Shown piece by piece: positions 57,242-64,000 of a stretch of DNA of 64,000 bases (position 1 is the first letter of the stretch; every line of letters starts with the position of its first letter). The position numbers and the translations under genes were made by a program. The notes under the pieces were generated by a model that ran no database searches, was not told the origin of the DNA, and saw only the letters and a list, made by a program, of their open reading frames with translations. The DNA lies in the NCBI RefSeq assembly GCF_028745735.1, contig NZ_JAQZSM010000001.1, forward strand, positions 416,648-480,647, written 5' to 3'. The stretch is from Roseinatronobacter alkalisoli. Its GTDB lineage: Bacteria; Pseudomonadota; Alphaproteobacteria; Rhodobacterales; Rhodobacteraceae.

Positions 57242-57901
57242 ATGACCGCAGCGGATGACCTCAGCCGATTCTTGGGCGACGACAAGTTTGTGACCGTGAT
57301 GGCTGATCCGCCTTGGCGCTTTCAGAACCGCACAGGCAAGATTGCACCCGAGCACAAACGGCTTGCGCGGTACCCTACAATGACGCTCGACGAAATTTGC
57401 GCTCTTCCCGTTGCAGATCACCTCGAAGATCGGGCGCATTGTTACCTCTGGGTTCCTAATGCTCTTCTCCCCGAAGGCTTACAGGTGCTCAAAGCGTGGG
57501 GCTTCGACTACAAGTCCAATATCGTCTGGGAGAAGGTCCGCAAAGATGGTGGTCCCGACGGTCGAGGCGTAGGCTTCTATTTCCGCAATGTCACTGAAAT
57601 CCTGTTGTTTGGAACACGAGGCAAGAACGTTCGCACGCTTGCGCCGGGCCGGTCTCAGGTCAATTTCATCGAAGCGGAAGAGCCAGAAAGCGACCTTCTG
57701 AAAACCCGGAAGCGGGAACACAGCCGCAAGCCCGATGAGCAGTATAAGATTATCGAAGAGTGTTCGCGCGGGCCATTTCTTGAACTTTTCGGTAGAGGAG
57801 TTCGGGACGGCTGGACCGTATGGGGAAATCAGGCCGATGCCGACTACAAGCCGAGCTGGAAAACCTACGCCTATAACTCTACCGTGAGCGCCGCCGAATA
57901 G
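57242..57901 (+). CDS. MT-A70 family adenine-N6 methyltransferase
   Basis: 219 residues. The catalytic DPPW is D22-W25 in VMADPPWRFQNRTG; AHCYLWVPNALLPEGLQVLKAWGFD and WTVWGNQADAD match the family. MT-A70 enzymes transfer a methyl group from SAM to adenine N6 in DNA or RNA. GGGAAAG precedes the ATG. An HNH endonuclease gene begins 24 bases downstream, suggesting a modification/restriction pair. The gene is more A/T-rich to the eye than the chromosomal genes to the left. Confidence 0.88.
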   Translation: MTAADDLSRFLGDDKFVTVMADPPWRFQNRTGKIAPEHKRLARYPTMTLDEICALPVADHLEDRAHCYLWVPNALLPEGLQVLKAWGFDYKSNIVWEKVRKDGGPDGRGVGFYFRNVTEILLFGTRGKNVRTLAPGRSQVNFIEAEEPESDLLKTRKREHSRKPDEQYKIIEECSRGPFLELFGRGVRDGWTVWGNQADADYKPSWKTYAYNSTVSAAE

Positions 57902-57925
57902 GATTTGTTAGAGGAAATTTAGCAG

Positions 57926-59242
57926 TTGGATTGGAGATCTCTCGAAAGCCGTCCGGGGTCATTCTCCAAAAACTTTGGCTGGGGGGACGCCCCCGGCTTG
58001 GGATTGCTGCATCGGGCAATTAACGCGGTTTTTTCAGAAGGTCTGAAACGAGTTCCTAGAGATACCGCACGGGAGATCATCGCCAGAACCGCTGACGGAG
58101 ATCCTCTCGTTCCCCTCAATTTCTTCCTCTACAATCAGGTAGTGCGCGGGGAGAGTTATATCGTTCCGGACCAGCTTGTACTCGAAGCCTTGGCCCGTGA
58201 TCATGACCAGTCCTTTGACCGGCTGGCGATGTGCGCTCTGAATTTTAGCCGAGTTGGGATTTGGGATCGAGCACGTCCCTATCAGTCACACCCTGCACCT
58301 TGGGCGCGGCGCTTCGTGGTTGAAGAGGTGTGGAATGGCGACCGCTGGGACGTAAGCAAAATCACGGCCGACAAGATCGAAGAGTTTTTCTCTTCGGGAG
58401 CGATGATCTACAGTGCAGCGACTCCGAGGAAGTTCGCCACCAATCTGCATTACCTCTATCAACAATCCAGCCTACTTGGGCTGACCAGTTCGGAGCGCGA
58501 AGACTGGTGGTCGAGCGCACTTTTCCTGTTCTTAGACCGCTGCCTCTTGGACCGCGAAATTAGTCTCAGTATGTCAGCTCAAGATATTCTAGCGTTTGTC
58601 GAATCCGAAGACTATTGGGCTTTGACCGCGGCAAATCCCGCACTTGCCCCCTACGCGGCGCTGTCTGTAATCGAGGAATACTTGGCATTGGGCGGACTGG
58701 ACCGGTTTTTGAACATGGGCGCGACCGCAGATACACCTGAAACGTCTCTTGGCGAGACGCCTCGTTCTGGTACTCTCCAAAGCACTGCCACGCGCAGAGA
58801 GAACGCCAAACGAAAGAAACCCACCGATCTAACCCTTACCGTTGTGCAGCGAGCATATGCTCAGGCACAGCGCCAAGTCAGAAACAGGCAACACGCGGAA
58901 TGGGTTAAGAGCCTGTATGAAAACCGCTGTGCAATTTGTGGAGTCGCACTAACAATTGACCCTACCGGGAAGACGTATTCCGAGGCAGGGCATGTGAAGC
59001 CGGTAGGCGATCCATTCCGGGGGCCCGACCATCTCAATAACATTCTGCCATTCTGCCCGAATCATCATAAAGCGTTCGACCGAGGCGGAGTTTGGATAGA
59101 TCCGAACCAAGGTGAGCCAATCGTCCGCAGTGCCACGGATGATACCGGCTTTGACGGCAGAAAGTTAGAGCTTTTGGCGGAGCACGGCTTCGCTGTGGAA
59201 TTTGTAGAATGGCACGCGCATTACTTCGGACATCTTTCATGA
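57926..59242 (+). CDS. HNH endonuclease with unrecognised N-terminal region
   Basis: 438 residues from a TTG start with GAGGA upstream. The C-terminal HNH domain (about 330-390) has zinc cysteines CAICG, the catalytic His in SEAGHVKPVG, the Asn in HLNNILPFC and C-x2-H in CPNHHKAFD. The N-terminal 270 residues (MDWRSLESRPGSFSKNFGWG onward) match no domain I know and may recognise DNA or the modification state. Being 24 bases after an MT-A70 gene, it is a candidate restriction or modification-sensing nuclease. That function is inference. Confidence 0.83.
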   Translation: MDWRSLESRPGSFSKNFGWGDAPGLGLLHRAINAVFSEGLKRVPRDTAREIIARTADGDPLVPLNFFLYNQVVRGESYIVPDQLVLEALARDHDQSFDRLAMCALNFSRVGIWDRARPYQSHPAPWARRFVVEEVWNGDRWDVSKITADKIEEFFSSGAMIYSAATPRKFATNLHYLYQQSSLLGLTSSEREDWWSSALFLFLDRCLLDREISLSMSAQDILAFVESEDYWALTAANPALAPYAALSVIEEYLALGGLDRFLNMGATADTPETSLGETPRSGTLQSTATRRENAKRKKPTDLTLTVVQRAYAQAQRQVRNRQHAEWVKSLYENRCAICGVALTIDPTGKTYSEAGHVKPVGDPFRGPDHLNNILPFCPNHHKAFDRGGVWIDPNQGEPIVRSATDDTGFDGRKLELLAEHGFAVEFVEWHAHYFGHLS

Positions 59243-59535
59243 GGGCCGCATGAAGCCGCTCAGCGCCGACCACAATGCTGCCCCGCGAAGCACTTTCCAT
59301 GCTACGGAGTGCCTGAATGTCGCTGATGGGCTCGTCGCGTCTATCTCACCGCCCCCACTGCCGCGCGACCAGTGCGCTGGCATCGCTTAGAATGATCGCG
59401 GGTGTGAGGATCAGAGATGCATCCCAGAAACTCGGCAGGATAGTGAGTAGTGCAGCTTTTCGCGTAGTTGCACTGGCGATATGCTTTTGAGTGCTACTTC
59501 GTCGACTGCTTCACGGATTATAGCTCGGAAAACTG
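59243..59535. other. Gap after HNH gene, no gene seen
   Basis: About 290 bases with only short open frames and no recognisable product. It contains no obvious hairpin terminator for the methyltransferase/HNH pair. Confidence 0.4.
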
Positions 59536-59856
59536 CTATTGATCCGAAAGAATTATGCAAGCCGCTGCGATCTCATTCACCGCTTGTCTAGGTTGTCCGC
59601 CTGAGGTGGCGACTGTCACACAATCTGACAATTGCTGCGCATAGTCACGCCAGCCACGCATCCCTAACTGACTGATCCTGCGCTCAGAAAGGACTGCGAC
59701 AGACCAGTCCGCGGCTGTCGCAAGTCTGTTTGCAGAGGATGCGGCATGCCATTGCGATGCATCAGCACGATGCAGTGTGCCACCCGAATACCATTCGGCA
59801 TATGCTGGAGCGGTTGTAACGATAGCTGCAACAACGACTAAACTTAAAAGTTTCAT
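59536..59856 (-). CDS. Small exported hypothetical protein
   Basis: 106 residues from the ATG complementary to 59854-59856; AATGGGGAAT lies just before it on its strand. A signal peptide (MKLLSLVVVAAIVTTAPAYA) is followed by EWYSGGTLHRADASQWHAAS and two cysteines (CVTV, CIIL) that could form a disulfide. No named family. Such small secreted proteins are frequent on mobile elements; its role is unknown. Confidence 0.7.
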   Translation of the reverse strand: MKLLSLVVVAAIVTTAPAYAEWYSGGTLHRADASQWHAASSANRLATAADWSVAVLSERRISQLGMRGWRDYAQQLSDCVTVATSGGQPRQAVNEIAAACIILSDQ

Positions 59857-59957
59857 TAAATTCCCCATTGGTGAAACTGCATAGTAAAGTTCATATGCTG
59901 CGATCATCGTTCGACAGGATCGCGGCAGTCAAGTACTTTGATGATTGTGAAAGCCAT

Positions 59958-60143
59958 TCACCAGCCACAGTGCTCGGCCCCACGCTCATTCGTCGCCAGA
60001 TCAAGCCGCATGTTCTCGACAAAGGTGCGGCGCGCATCCAGTTCGGCCGCCGTGAACCGGCGCGGCTGCTCCACATCGCAGAACTGTGGCCCGCCGTCAG
60101 GGGCGGGCAGGTCAGGGCCGCACCTAGCGGTTAATGCGGTCAA
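59958..60143 (-). pseudogene. Phage-type small protein, possibly truncated
   Basis: 61 codons ending at 59958. The segment GGPQFCDVEQPRRFTAAELDA resembles small proteins that recur in Rhodobacterales prophages, with a conserved FCDVEEPRRF core and a C-terminal Cys (EHC). The match is from memory of the pattern. The usual hydrophobic N-terminus is missing, so it may be a remnant. Confidence 0.45.
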
Positions 60144-60222
60144 GCAGATTGGTCAAAATGCAGTCATTGGGAAGGATCTGGCTTCTTTGTGACCTGCTCC
60201 CCTGAGAGTCCTCGTTTATGAG

Positions 60223-60492
60223 TTAGCGCTTTCGATCAGCGGCCAACGGCACGGCCGGTACGCTATCCAGCCAGCGCGTGCGGATATGCGCGCGCACGGC
60301 CTCTGCTGCGTCATCCAAGCTGTCTGCTCGGCCCTCGGTGGCCGGATATGTGTAGGTCGCCCAGACGTAGGGGCTGGCATCTGGGATAAGATGTGCAGGA
60401 TAGATGCGCCCCACGACCTGCCGATCGCGAAGGATGATGTAGTCACCTTCACGCGTTTCACCTGCAATGACCGTCAGCTTTCGGCGCCACAT
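60223..60492 (-). CDS. Conserved hypothetical protein
   Basis: 89 residues (MWRRKLTVIAGETREGDYII). A beta-strand-rich start (DYIILRDRQVVGRIYPAHLI) is followed by a helix (SLDDAAEAVRAHIRTRWLD). Similar small proteins occur in prophages and islands of Rhodobacteraceae; no function is known. Overlapping frames on the same strand are shadows. Confidence 0.65.
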   Translation of the reverse strand: MWRRKLTVIAGETREGDYIILRDRQVVGRIYPAHLIPDASPYVWATYTYPATEGRADSLDDAAEAVRAHIRTRWLDSVPAVPLAADRKR

Positions 60493-60568
60493 CGCGCGGC
60501 ACTCCTCTGTGGACTTTGTTCCACATTTGTTTCGAGGCGTGGCGGTGTCAATCCTTCAGAGCATAATT

Positions 60569-60600
60569 CCGCCGGTGTGATACGCTCTGGATAAGCGAGC
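60569..60600 (+). repeat. 32-base direct repeat, copy 2
   Basis: Second copy of the 56973-57004 repeat, one mismatch (A for G at position 14). It is followed within 7 bases by a hairpin repeat copy. Confidence 0.85.
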
Positions 60601-60606
60601 ATGTGC

Positions 60607-60631
60607 GGCAGCTATGCGGGACGGAGCTGCC
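60607..60631. repeat. Hairpin repeat, copy A
   Basis: GGCAGCT and AGCTGCC form a 7-base-pair stem around ATGCGGGACGG. The same hairpin is found, in the other orientation, at 63367-63391, and begins again at the window end. Translating through it gives a spurious extension of the next gene. Confidence 0.8.
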
Positions 60632-60675
60632 ATTCGATTATCTTTAAAAATTTCGGAAACGATGAGGACGGCCTT

Positions 60676-61218
60676 ATGCCAATCAACTGCGCCAGTCGGC
60701 ACGTTATCATCTCGGGGTGTTCGGGAGGTGGGAAATCTACGCTATTGCTCGAGCTGAAGCGGCGAGGGTTCGAAACCATCGAGGAGCCAGGCAGAAGGAT
60801 TGTCTCGGAAGAACTACAAGGTGATGGAAGAGCACTACCGTGGGTAAATCTCGAGGCATTTGCCAGAAAAGCAATCGAGATGGCGTCTCGCGACCGGGAG
60901 CGCGTTAAAGGCGTTGAAAGATGGGCTTTCTTTGACCGTGGGCTTGTGGATGCGGCCGTGGCGTTGGAGCATGCTACAGGAATAGCCGCATCCAAAACAC
61001 TCGCTGAACACGATCGCTTTCAAAAGCGAGTTTTTCTGACTCCCCCGTGGCCGGAAATTTACCAAACGGACCCAGAACGACGGCACGATCTGGACGAAGG
61101 CATCGACGAATACCATCGTCTGTGCAGCACTTTCGAGCAACTTGATTATGAGATAATTGTCTTGCCGAAAGTTGGCGTCGAGTCGCGTGCAGATTTTGTT
61201 TTGGATCGTCTCAACTGA
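60676..61218 (+). CDS. AAA family ATPase (AAA_28-like)
   Basis: 180 residues from ATG 60676 (MPINCASRHVIISGCSGGG); the frame extends left through the hairpin repeat but that part is not protein-like. Walker A is G14-T22 (GCSGGGKST), followed by GFETIEEPGRRIVSEEL and a Walker B-like AFFDRGLVDAA. These single-domain ATPases/kinases of the AAA_28 type have no settled function; several lie on mobile DNA. Confidence 0.8.
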   Translation: MPINCASRHVIISGCSGGGKSTLLLELKRRGFETIEEPGRRIVSEELQGDGRALPWVNLEAFARKAIEMASRDRERVKGVERWAFFDRGLVDAAVALEHATGIAASKTLAEHDRFQKRVFLTPPWPEIYQTDPERRHDLDEGIDEYHRLCSTFEQLDYEIIVLPKVGVESRADFVLDRLN

Positions 61219-61328
61219 CACTTTGGGCTCCAAACGGTCAACACTCAACTGTAGCGGCCCGCAGCTGATCATCGCCCCCCAAACTGTATCGCTTGCAGAA
61301 TCATCGTGCCACCTGTCAACAATCGCTC

Positions 61329-61940
61329 ATGTGTGGCCGCTACATCGACCCCAATCTGCGCGGGACCGAGTTCGAGTTGAGTGAAATCAAGATTGATCCG
61401 TTTCCGAGGCGCTACAACATCAAGCCGACCCAGGAGGTGTATGTCCTCTGGGAAGGTGAGCTGACATGCGCGCGCTGGGGCCTGATCCCGAGCTGGCACA
61501 AGGGCACCCTGAAGGACTGGCGCGCGGCCACGATCAATGCCCGCATCGAGGAAGCAGCGTCAAAGCCAAGCTTCAGGGGCGCATGGCGCTACGGCCGCTG
61601 CCTGATACCGGCTGGCGGATACTATGAATGGACCGGTGACCGAAGCCCGAAGCAGCCGCATTTTTTCAGCAGCGCGGGCAATGAAGAAACGCTTTGGTTC
61701 GCGGGCCTCATGTCAGTGTGGAACGATCTGCGCACCTGCGCGATCATGACGCGCGCCGCGAATGACACGGTTGAACCAATCCACGACCGCATGCCTGTGA
61801 TCCTAAGCACTGATGAACGGGACGCATGGCTGGCCGGATCCGGTGATCCGGAGTTGGGGGCAGGGTACCGTGTAAAGCACTATCCTGTGGCGAGGTTTGG
61901 AATATCCGACGACGGGGATGAGTTGATCGAGCCGGTTTGA
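61329..61940 (+). CDS. SOS response-associated peptidase (SRAP/HMCES-like)
   Basis: 203 residues from ATG 61329 (MCGRYIDPN). Cys2, which becomes the catalytic residue after Met removal, is present; NARIEEAASKPSF, RCLIPAGGYYEW and EPIHDRMPVIL are family marks. SRAP proteins crosslink to abasic sites in single-stranded DNA and protect them. The family is common next to SOS genes and on mobile elements. No LexA box is visible upstream. Confidence 0.92.
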   Translation: MCGRYIDPNLRGTEFELSEIKIDPFPRRYNIKPTQEVYVLWEGELTCARWGLIPSWHKGTLKDWRAATINARIEEAASKPSFRGAWRYGRCLIPAGGYYEWTGDRSPKQPHFFSSAGNEETLWFAGLMSVWNDLRTCAIMTRAANDTVEPIHDRMPVILSTDERDAWLAGSGDPELGAGYRVKHYPVARFGISDDGDELIEPV

Positions 61941-62008
61941 GGCCTTTGCGGTCGTTCCCACATGGTGAAACGATTGGGTCAAATCTAAGAACTGGCGAAG
62001 CTTGGGAG

Positions 62009-62815
62009 TCAGCGAGCAACCAGATCTGCCCATTCCCTCATGAACGCATCGCGTGTCAGATTGCCGGGCGAGCCGTCCGTGCGTTGCCTTGCCTGGGTCA
62101 GCCGGGCAAACACCAGCACTCTGTCGCCCTGCTGCGCCCAGCCGACATACCACCCCCATCCGCGCGCATAGTCAAAGCTTCGGTCGGGGCGGCGCGGATA
62201 GGCTGTGCCGGTCTTGCCGTGAATAATCCAGTCCTCGACATCGTGACGTTCGACAATTTCACGTGCATGGCGCAGCGCCTCGGGTCGCACGGGCAGAGCG
62301 TCACGCACCAATGCGCGCAGAAACGTGACCTGCTCTCGCGGAGAAATCAGCAGTGAGGACACGATCCACGCGCGTTCAAGGCCGTTGTCGAACCCTGCAT
62401 CACCCGAGAAATCGGCCGTCCCATATCCGAAATTTAGCGCATAACGGGTCAGGGCCTCTGCCCCCATCGCCTGTGTGATCCGCTGCGAATACCACAGCAC
62501 TGAGTATCGCATCCACGACGCCGGATCAGTGTCGCGCGTCCAGTTGGCGCCGCCCCAAGCCGGATCGCCGGACCGGAACTGCATGACTGGAGCCCTCGAA
62601 TTGATCAGGACCCCCGCGTCATAAGCCATCACAGCAAGTGGAATCTTGAAGGTAGATGCAGGAGTCACGCGCGTCGTGCAGTCGCCTTCCTCGATAACGA
62701 TGGCCCTGGTATGCGCATCAGCGACCAAGGTGCAAACCACCTCTGCAGTCGCAGTTCGGCCGAGTGTTGCGATAAGAATGAGAACAAGGATTGGAAGAAT
62801 TGGCTTCACGTTCAA
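62009..62815 (-). CDS. Class D (OXA-type) beta-lactamase homologue
   Basis: 268 residues. A signal peptide (about 1-24) precedes the SxxK active site S54-TFK57, SVL at 105-107 in YSVLWYSQ (class D SxV), Y131-G132-T133 where most have YGN, and K201-TG203 in HGKTGTA. The motifs are in the proper order, so it is likely an active periplasmic serine beta-lactamase or penicillin-recognising enzyme, but substrate range cannot be told. It is inside the putative island and upstream of a small exported protein gene. Confidence 0.87.
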   Translation of the reverse strand: MNVKPILPILVLILIATLGRTATAEVVCTLVADAHTRAIVIEEGDCTTRVTPASTFKIPLAVMAYDAGVLINSRAPVMQFRSGDPAWGGANWTRDTDPASWMRYSVLWYSQRITQAMGAEALTRYALNFGYGTADFSGDAGFDNGLERAWIVSSLLISPREQVTFLRALVRDALPVRPEALRHAREIVERHDVEDWIIHGKTGTAYPRRPDRSFDYARGWGWYVGWAQQGDRVLVFARLTQARQRTDGSPGNLTRDAFMREWADLVAR

Positions 62816-62830
62816 GTCCCAGTGTTTCGA

Positions 62831-63157
62831 TCAGTCGGCGCAACTGAAGGGCAGGAATGACCCCGCCATTCCTTCTGCCACTGCCATGAGCGACAGCATG
62901 TCAGCGATTTCCCGCTCGTGCGGGCTACGTGGACAGACGTGACCGCGATCAAGGCATCCAGACGCAAGGAACGCATCGTGATCGGTCACAAATCCCTCTG
63001 AAACGCCCTCGGGAACGCCATCACCGGCAAGGTGGTGCCATGCGGCGGTGTAAAGCTCGCACTTGCGCTCGGTCCAGCTGTCACTTTCTGGACTCTGCGC
63101 CAAAACAGGCTGAGTTGAAAGAGTTGCGAGGAGAATAAGAGCATTGGCTGCTCTCAT
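62831..63157 (-). CDS. Small exported hypothetical protein
   Basis: 108 residues from the ATG complementary to 63155-63157; an ATG at 63175 would add 6. A signal peptide (MRAANALILLATLSTQPVLA) is followed by a soluble part with SWTERKCELYTAAWHHLAG and ASGCLDRGHVCPRSPHE, three cysteines plus PFSCAD at the end, suggesting two disulfides. Homologues occur in Rhodobacteraceae, function unknown. It lies upstream of the beta-lactamase homologue on the same strand with only 15 bases between. Confidence 0.7.
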   Translation of the reverse strand: MRAANALILLATLSTQPVLAQSPESDSWTERKCELYTAAWHHLAGDGVPEGVSEGFVTDHDAFLASGCLDRGHVCPRSPHEREIADMLSLMAVAEGMAGSFLPFSCAD

Positions 63158-63366
63158 CTTGAAATAACAAAGCATTGTGATCCCGTGATGTGATGGCCGC
63201 TTCATACCGAAGGGTGTAGGAAGTCGAAAGTCACAAATTCGCAGGTGGCGAATGGCTGCTAGTTCGGGCTGTTCGAATGATATCGCACGTCGTCTTGGGA
63301 TCGCTTGCTGGCCTCCGCTTAGAACATAAGACGCGACGTAGAGACGGATCGGCAGATGCAGCGACC

Positions 63367-63391
63367 GGCAGCTTCGTCCCGCATAGCTGCC
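63367..63391. repeat. Hairpin repeat, copy B
   Basis: GGCAGCT and AGCTGCC around TCGTCCCGCAT; the exact reverse complement of copy A apart from one base. Flanked on the left by GCGACC, as at the window end. Confidence 0.8.
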
Positions 63392-63454
63392 GCAAATACC
63401 TTGGTTGAGCATCAACGCGAAGAGTCCAGAGCGGAGGGTCGGTGGTGGAGTGCG

Positions 63455-63904
63455 CTACATCTCCAGTGTTTGGATCATTTCCACCCGCGCTGCATGTCTT
63501 CCGCCTTCAAACTGGGCGGTCAGGAAAGCATCGACGATATCCAGAGCAAGTCCTTCACCAACCACGCGGACACCGATCGAAAGCATGTTTGCATCGTTAT
63601 GCTGACGGATCATGCGGGCCGAGAACGTATCCATGCAAACACCGCACCGGATGCCTTTGACCTTGTTTGCAGCCATCATGATGCCCTGTCCGGTGCCACA
63701 AAGTAAAATGCCAAAACGACAATCGCCTGAAGCGACGAGCCTCGCAGCACCTTCACCATGCTTAGGGTAGGGTGTGCTTTCCGCTGTCATAGGGCCGATG
63801 TCGATGGCTTGCCAGCCAAGTGCTTTGATATGAACGGCAATGACTTGGCGCATCTGAATGGCGGAATGGTCGCTAGAAAGAACAATTCGTTTATCGATTG
63901 TCAT
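63455..63904 (-). CDS. rpiB: RpiB/LacAB family sugar-phosphate isomerase
   Basis: 149 residues from the ATG complementary to 63902-63904 (MTIDKRIVLSSDHSA). The catalytic cysteine motif GILLCGTGQGIMMAANKVKG and RCGVCMDTFSARMIRQHNDANML match the family, which interconverts ribose 5-phosphate and ribulose 5-phosphate or related 4- and 5-carbon sugar phosphates. Exact substrate unknown. It is the last full gene in the window and probably belongs to sugar genes beyond the right edge. Confidence 0.87.
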   Translation of the reverse strand: MTIDKRIVLSSDHSAIQMRQVIAVHIKALGWQAIDIGPMTAESTPYPKHGEGAARLVASGDCRFGILLCGTGQGIMMAANKVKGIRCGVCMDTFSARMIRQHNDANMLSIGVRVVGEGLALDIVDAFLTAQFEGGRHAARVEMIQTLEM

Positions 63905-63980
63905 CGGCAGGGCTCCATGGTCGTGCATCTAGATCCTACCCGCATTTCAGCAATGGGAACCAGCAATATCACATATCCCT

Positions 63981-64000
63981 GACCGGCAGCTTCGTCCCGC
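63981..64000. repeat. Hairpin repeat, copy C (cut by window end)
   Basis: GACCGGCAGC-TTCGTCCCGC matches 63363-63382 at all 20 positions; the rest of the hairpin would lie beyond 64000. Confidence 0.75.

Noticed and set aside
60601..60675. Longer start for the AAA ATPase through the hairpin repeat
   Set aside because: Those residues come from translating the dispersed repeat; ATG 60676 directly precedes the P-loop region.
1..64000. CRISPR array
   Set aside because: No regularly spaced short repeats with unique spacers were found; the repeats seen are two- or three-copy dispersed elements.

Overview
The window reads as a chromosome segment of an alphaproteobacterium in the Rhodobacterales/Rhodobacteraceae. 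This rests on gene content and order: chvI-chvG-hprK-rapZ-EIIA-HPr, rpoZ-rsh-DUF2062-pdxJ-acpS, an aglEFGAK alpha-glucoside operon, gapR (DUF2312), a bactofilin/M23 peptidase pair, DUF882 divergent from an L,D-transpeptidase, and a GAAC-N7-GAAC LexA box in front of uvrA. Species is not determined; no rRNA is present.

Layout, left to right. 1-4.9 kb: ChvG/ChvI two-component system fused by overlapping stops and starts to HPr kinase, RapZ, a mannose-type EIIA and HPr, closed by a strong terminator. 4.9-10.7 kb: NYN-domain protein, then folK, rpoZ, the (p)ppGpp synthetase/hydrolase, DUF2062, pdxJ, acpS. 10.8-14.5 kb: small HTH protein, SulP transporter, recO on the opposite strand (its usual lepB-rnc-era neighbours are absent here) and a membrane protein. 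14.5-23.4 kb: glucokinase and AglR on the minus strand, divergent from aglE-F-G-A-K. 23.5-37.4 kb: DEAD-box helicase, tRNA-Leu, bactofilin/M23 peptidase, ferritin-like DUF455, a Bcp peroxiredoxin, queA, MFS transporter, DUF924, lpdA, a flavoprotein, and KpsE/KpsT capsule export parts. 37.6-46.9 kb: DUF882 peptidase and L,D-transpeptidase, an ACP/ketosynthase pair, HpaR, GapR, a sulfotransferase-like protein, tRNA-Thr, galU, an Atm1-type exporter. 47.3-55.9 kb: LysM protein, LOG protein, a capsule-related protein, SOS-controlled uvrA, PepSY protein, lactonase and aldose epimerase.

At 56186-56230 lies, on the minus strand, only the 3' portion (anticodon loop to CCA) of a proline tRNA. A 3' tRNA fragment in this orientation is the distal attachment site of an integrated element whose body lies to the right, and gene content changes there: a possible nuclease-like protein, an MT-A70 (DPPW) adenine methyltransferase followed 24 bases later by an HNH endonuclease with an unrecognised N-terminal region, small secreted and hypothetical proteins, a phage-type fragment, an AAA ATPase, an SRAP/HMCES-like protein, a class D beta-lactamase homologue and an RpiB-family isomerase, interspersed with hairpin repeats and a 32-base direct repeat. 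The intact tRNA and any integrase would lie beyond the window.

The most likely undescribed system is the MT-A70/HNH module, which sits between two near-identical 32-base direct repeats inside this island. Its function as defence or restriction-modification is inference from domains and context.
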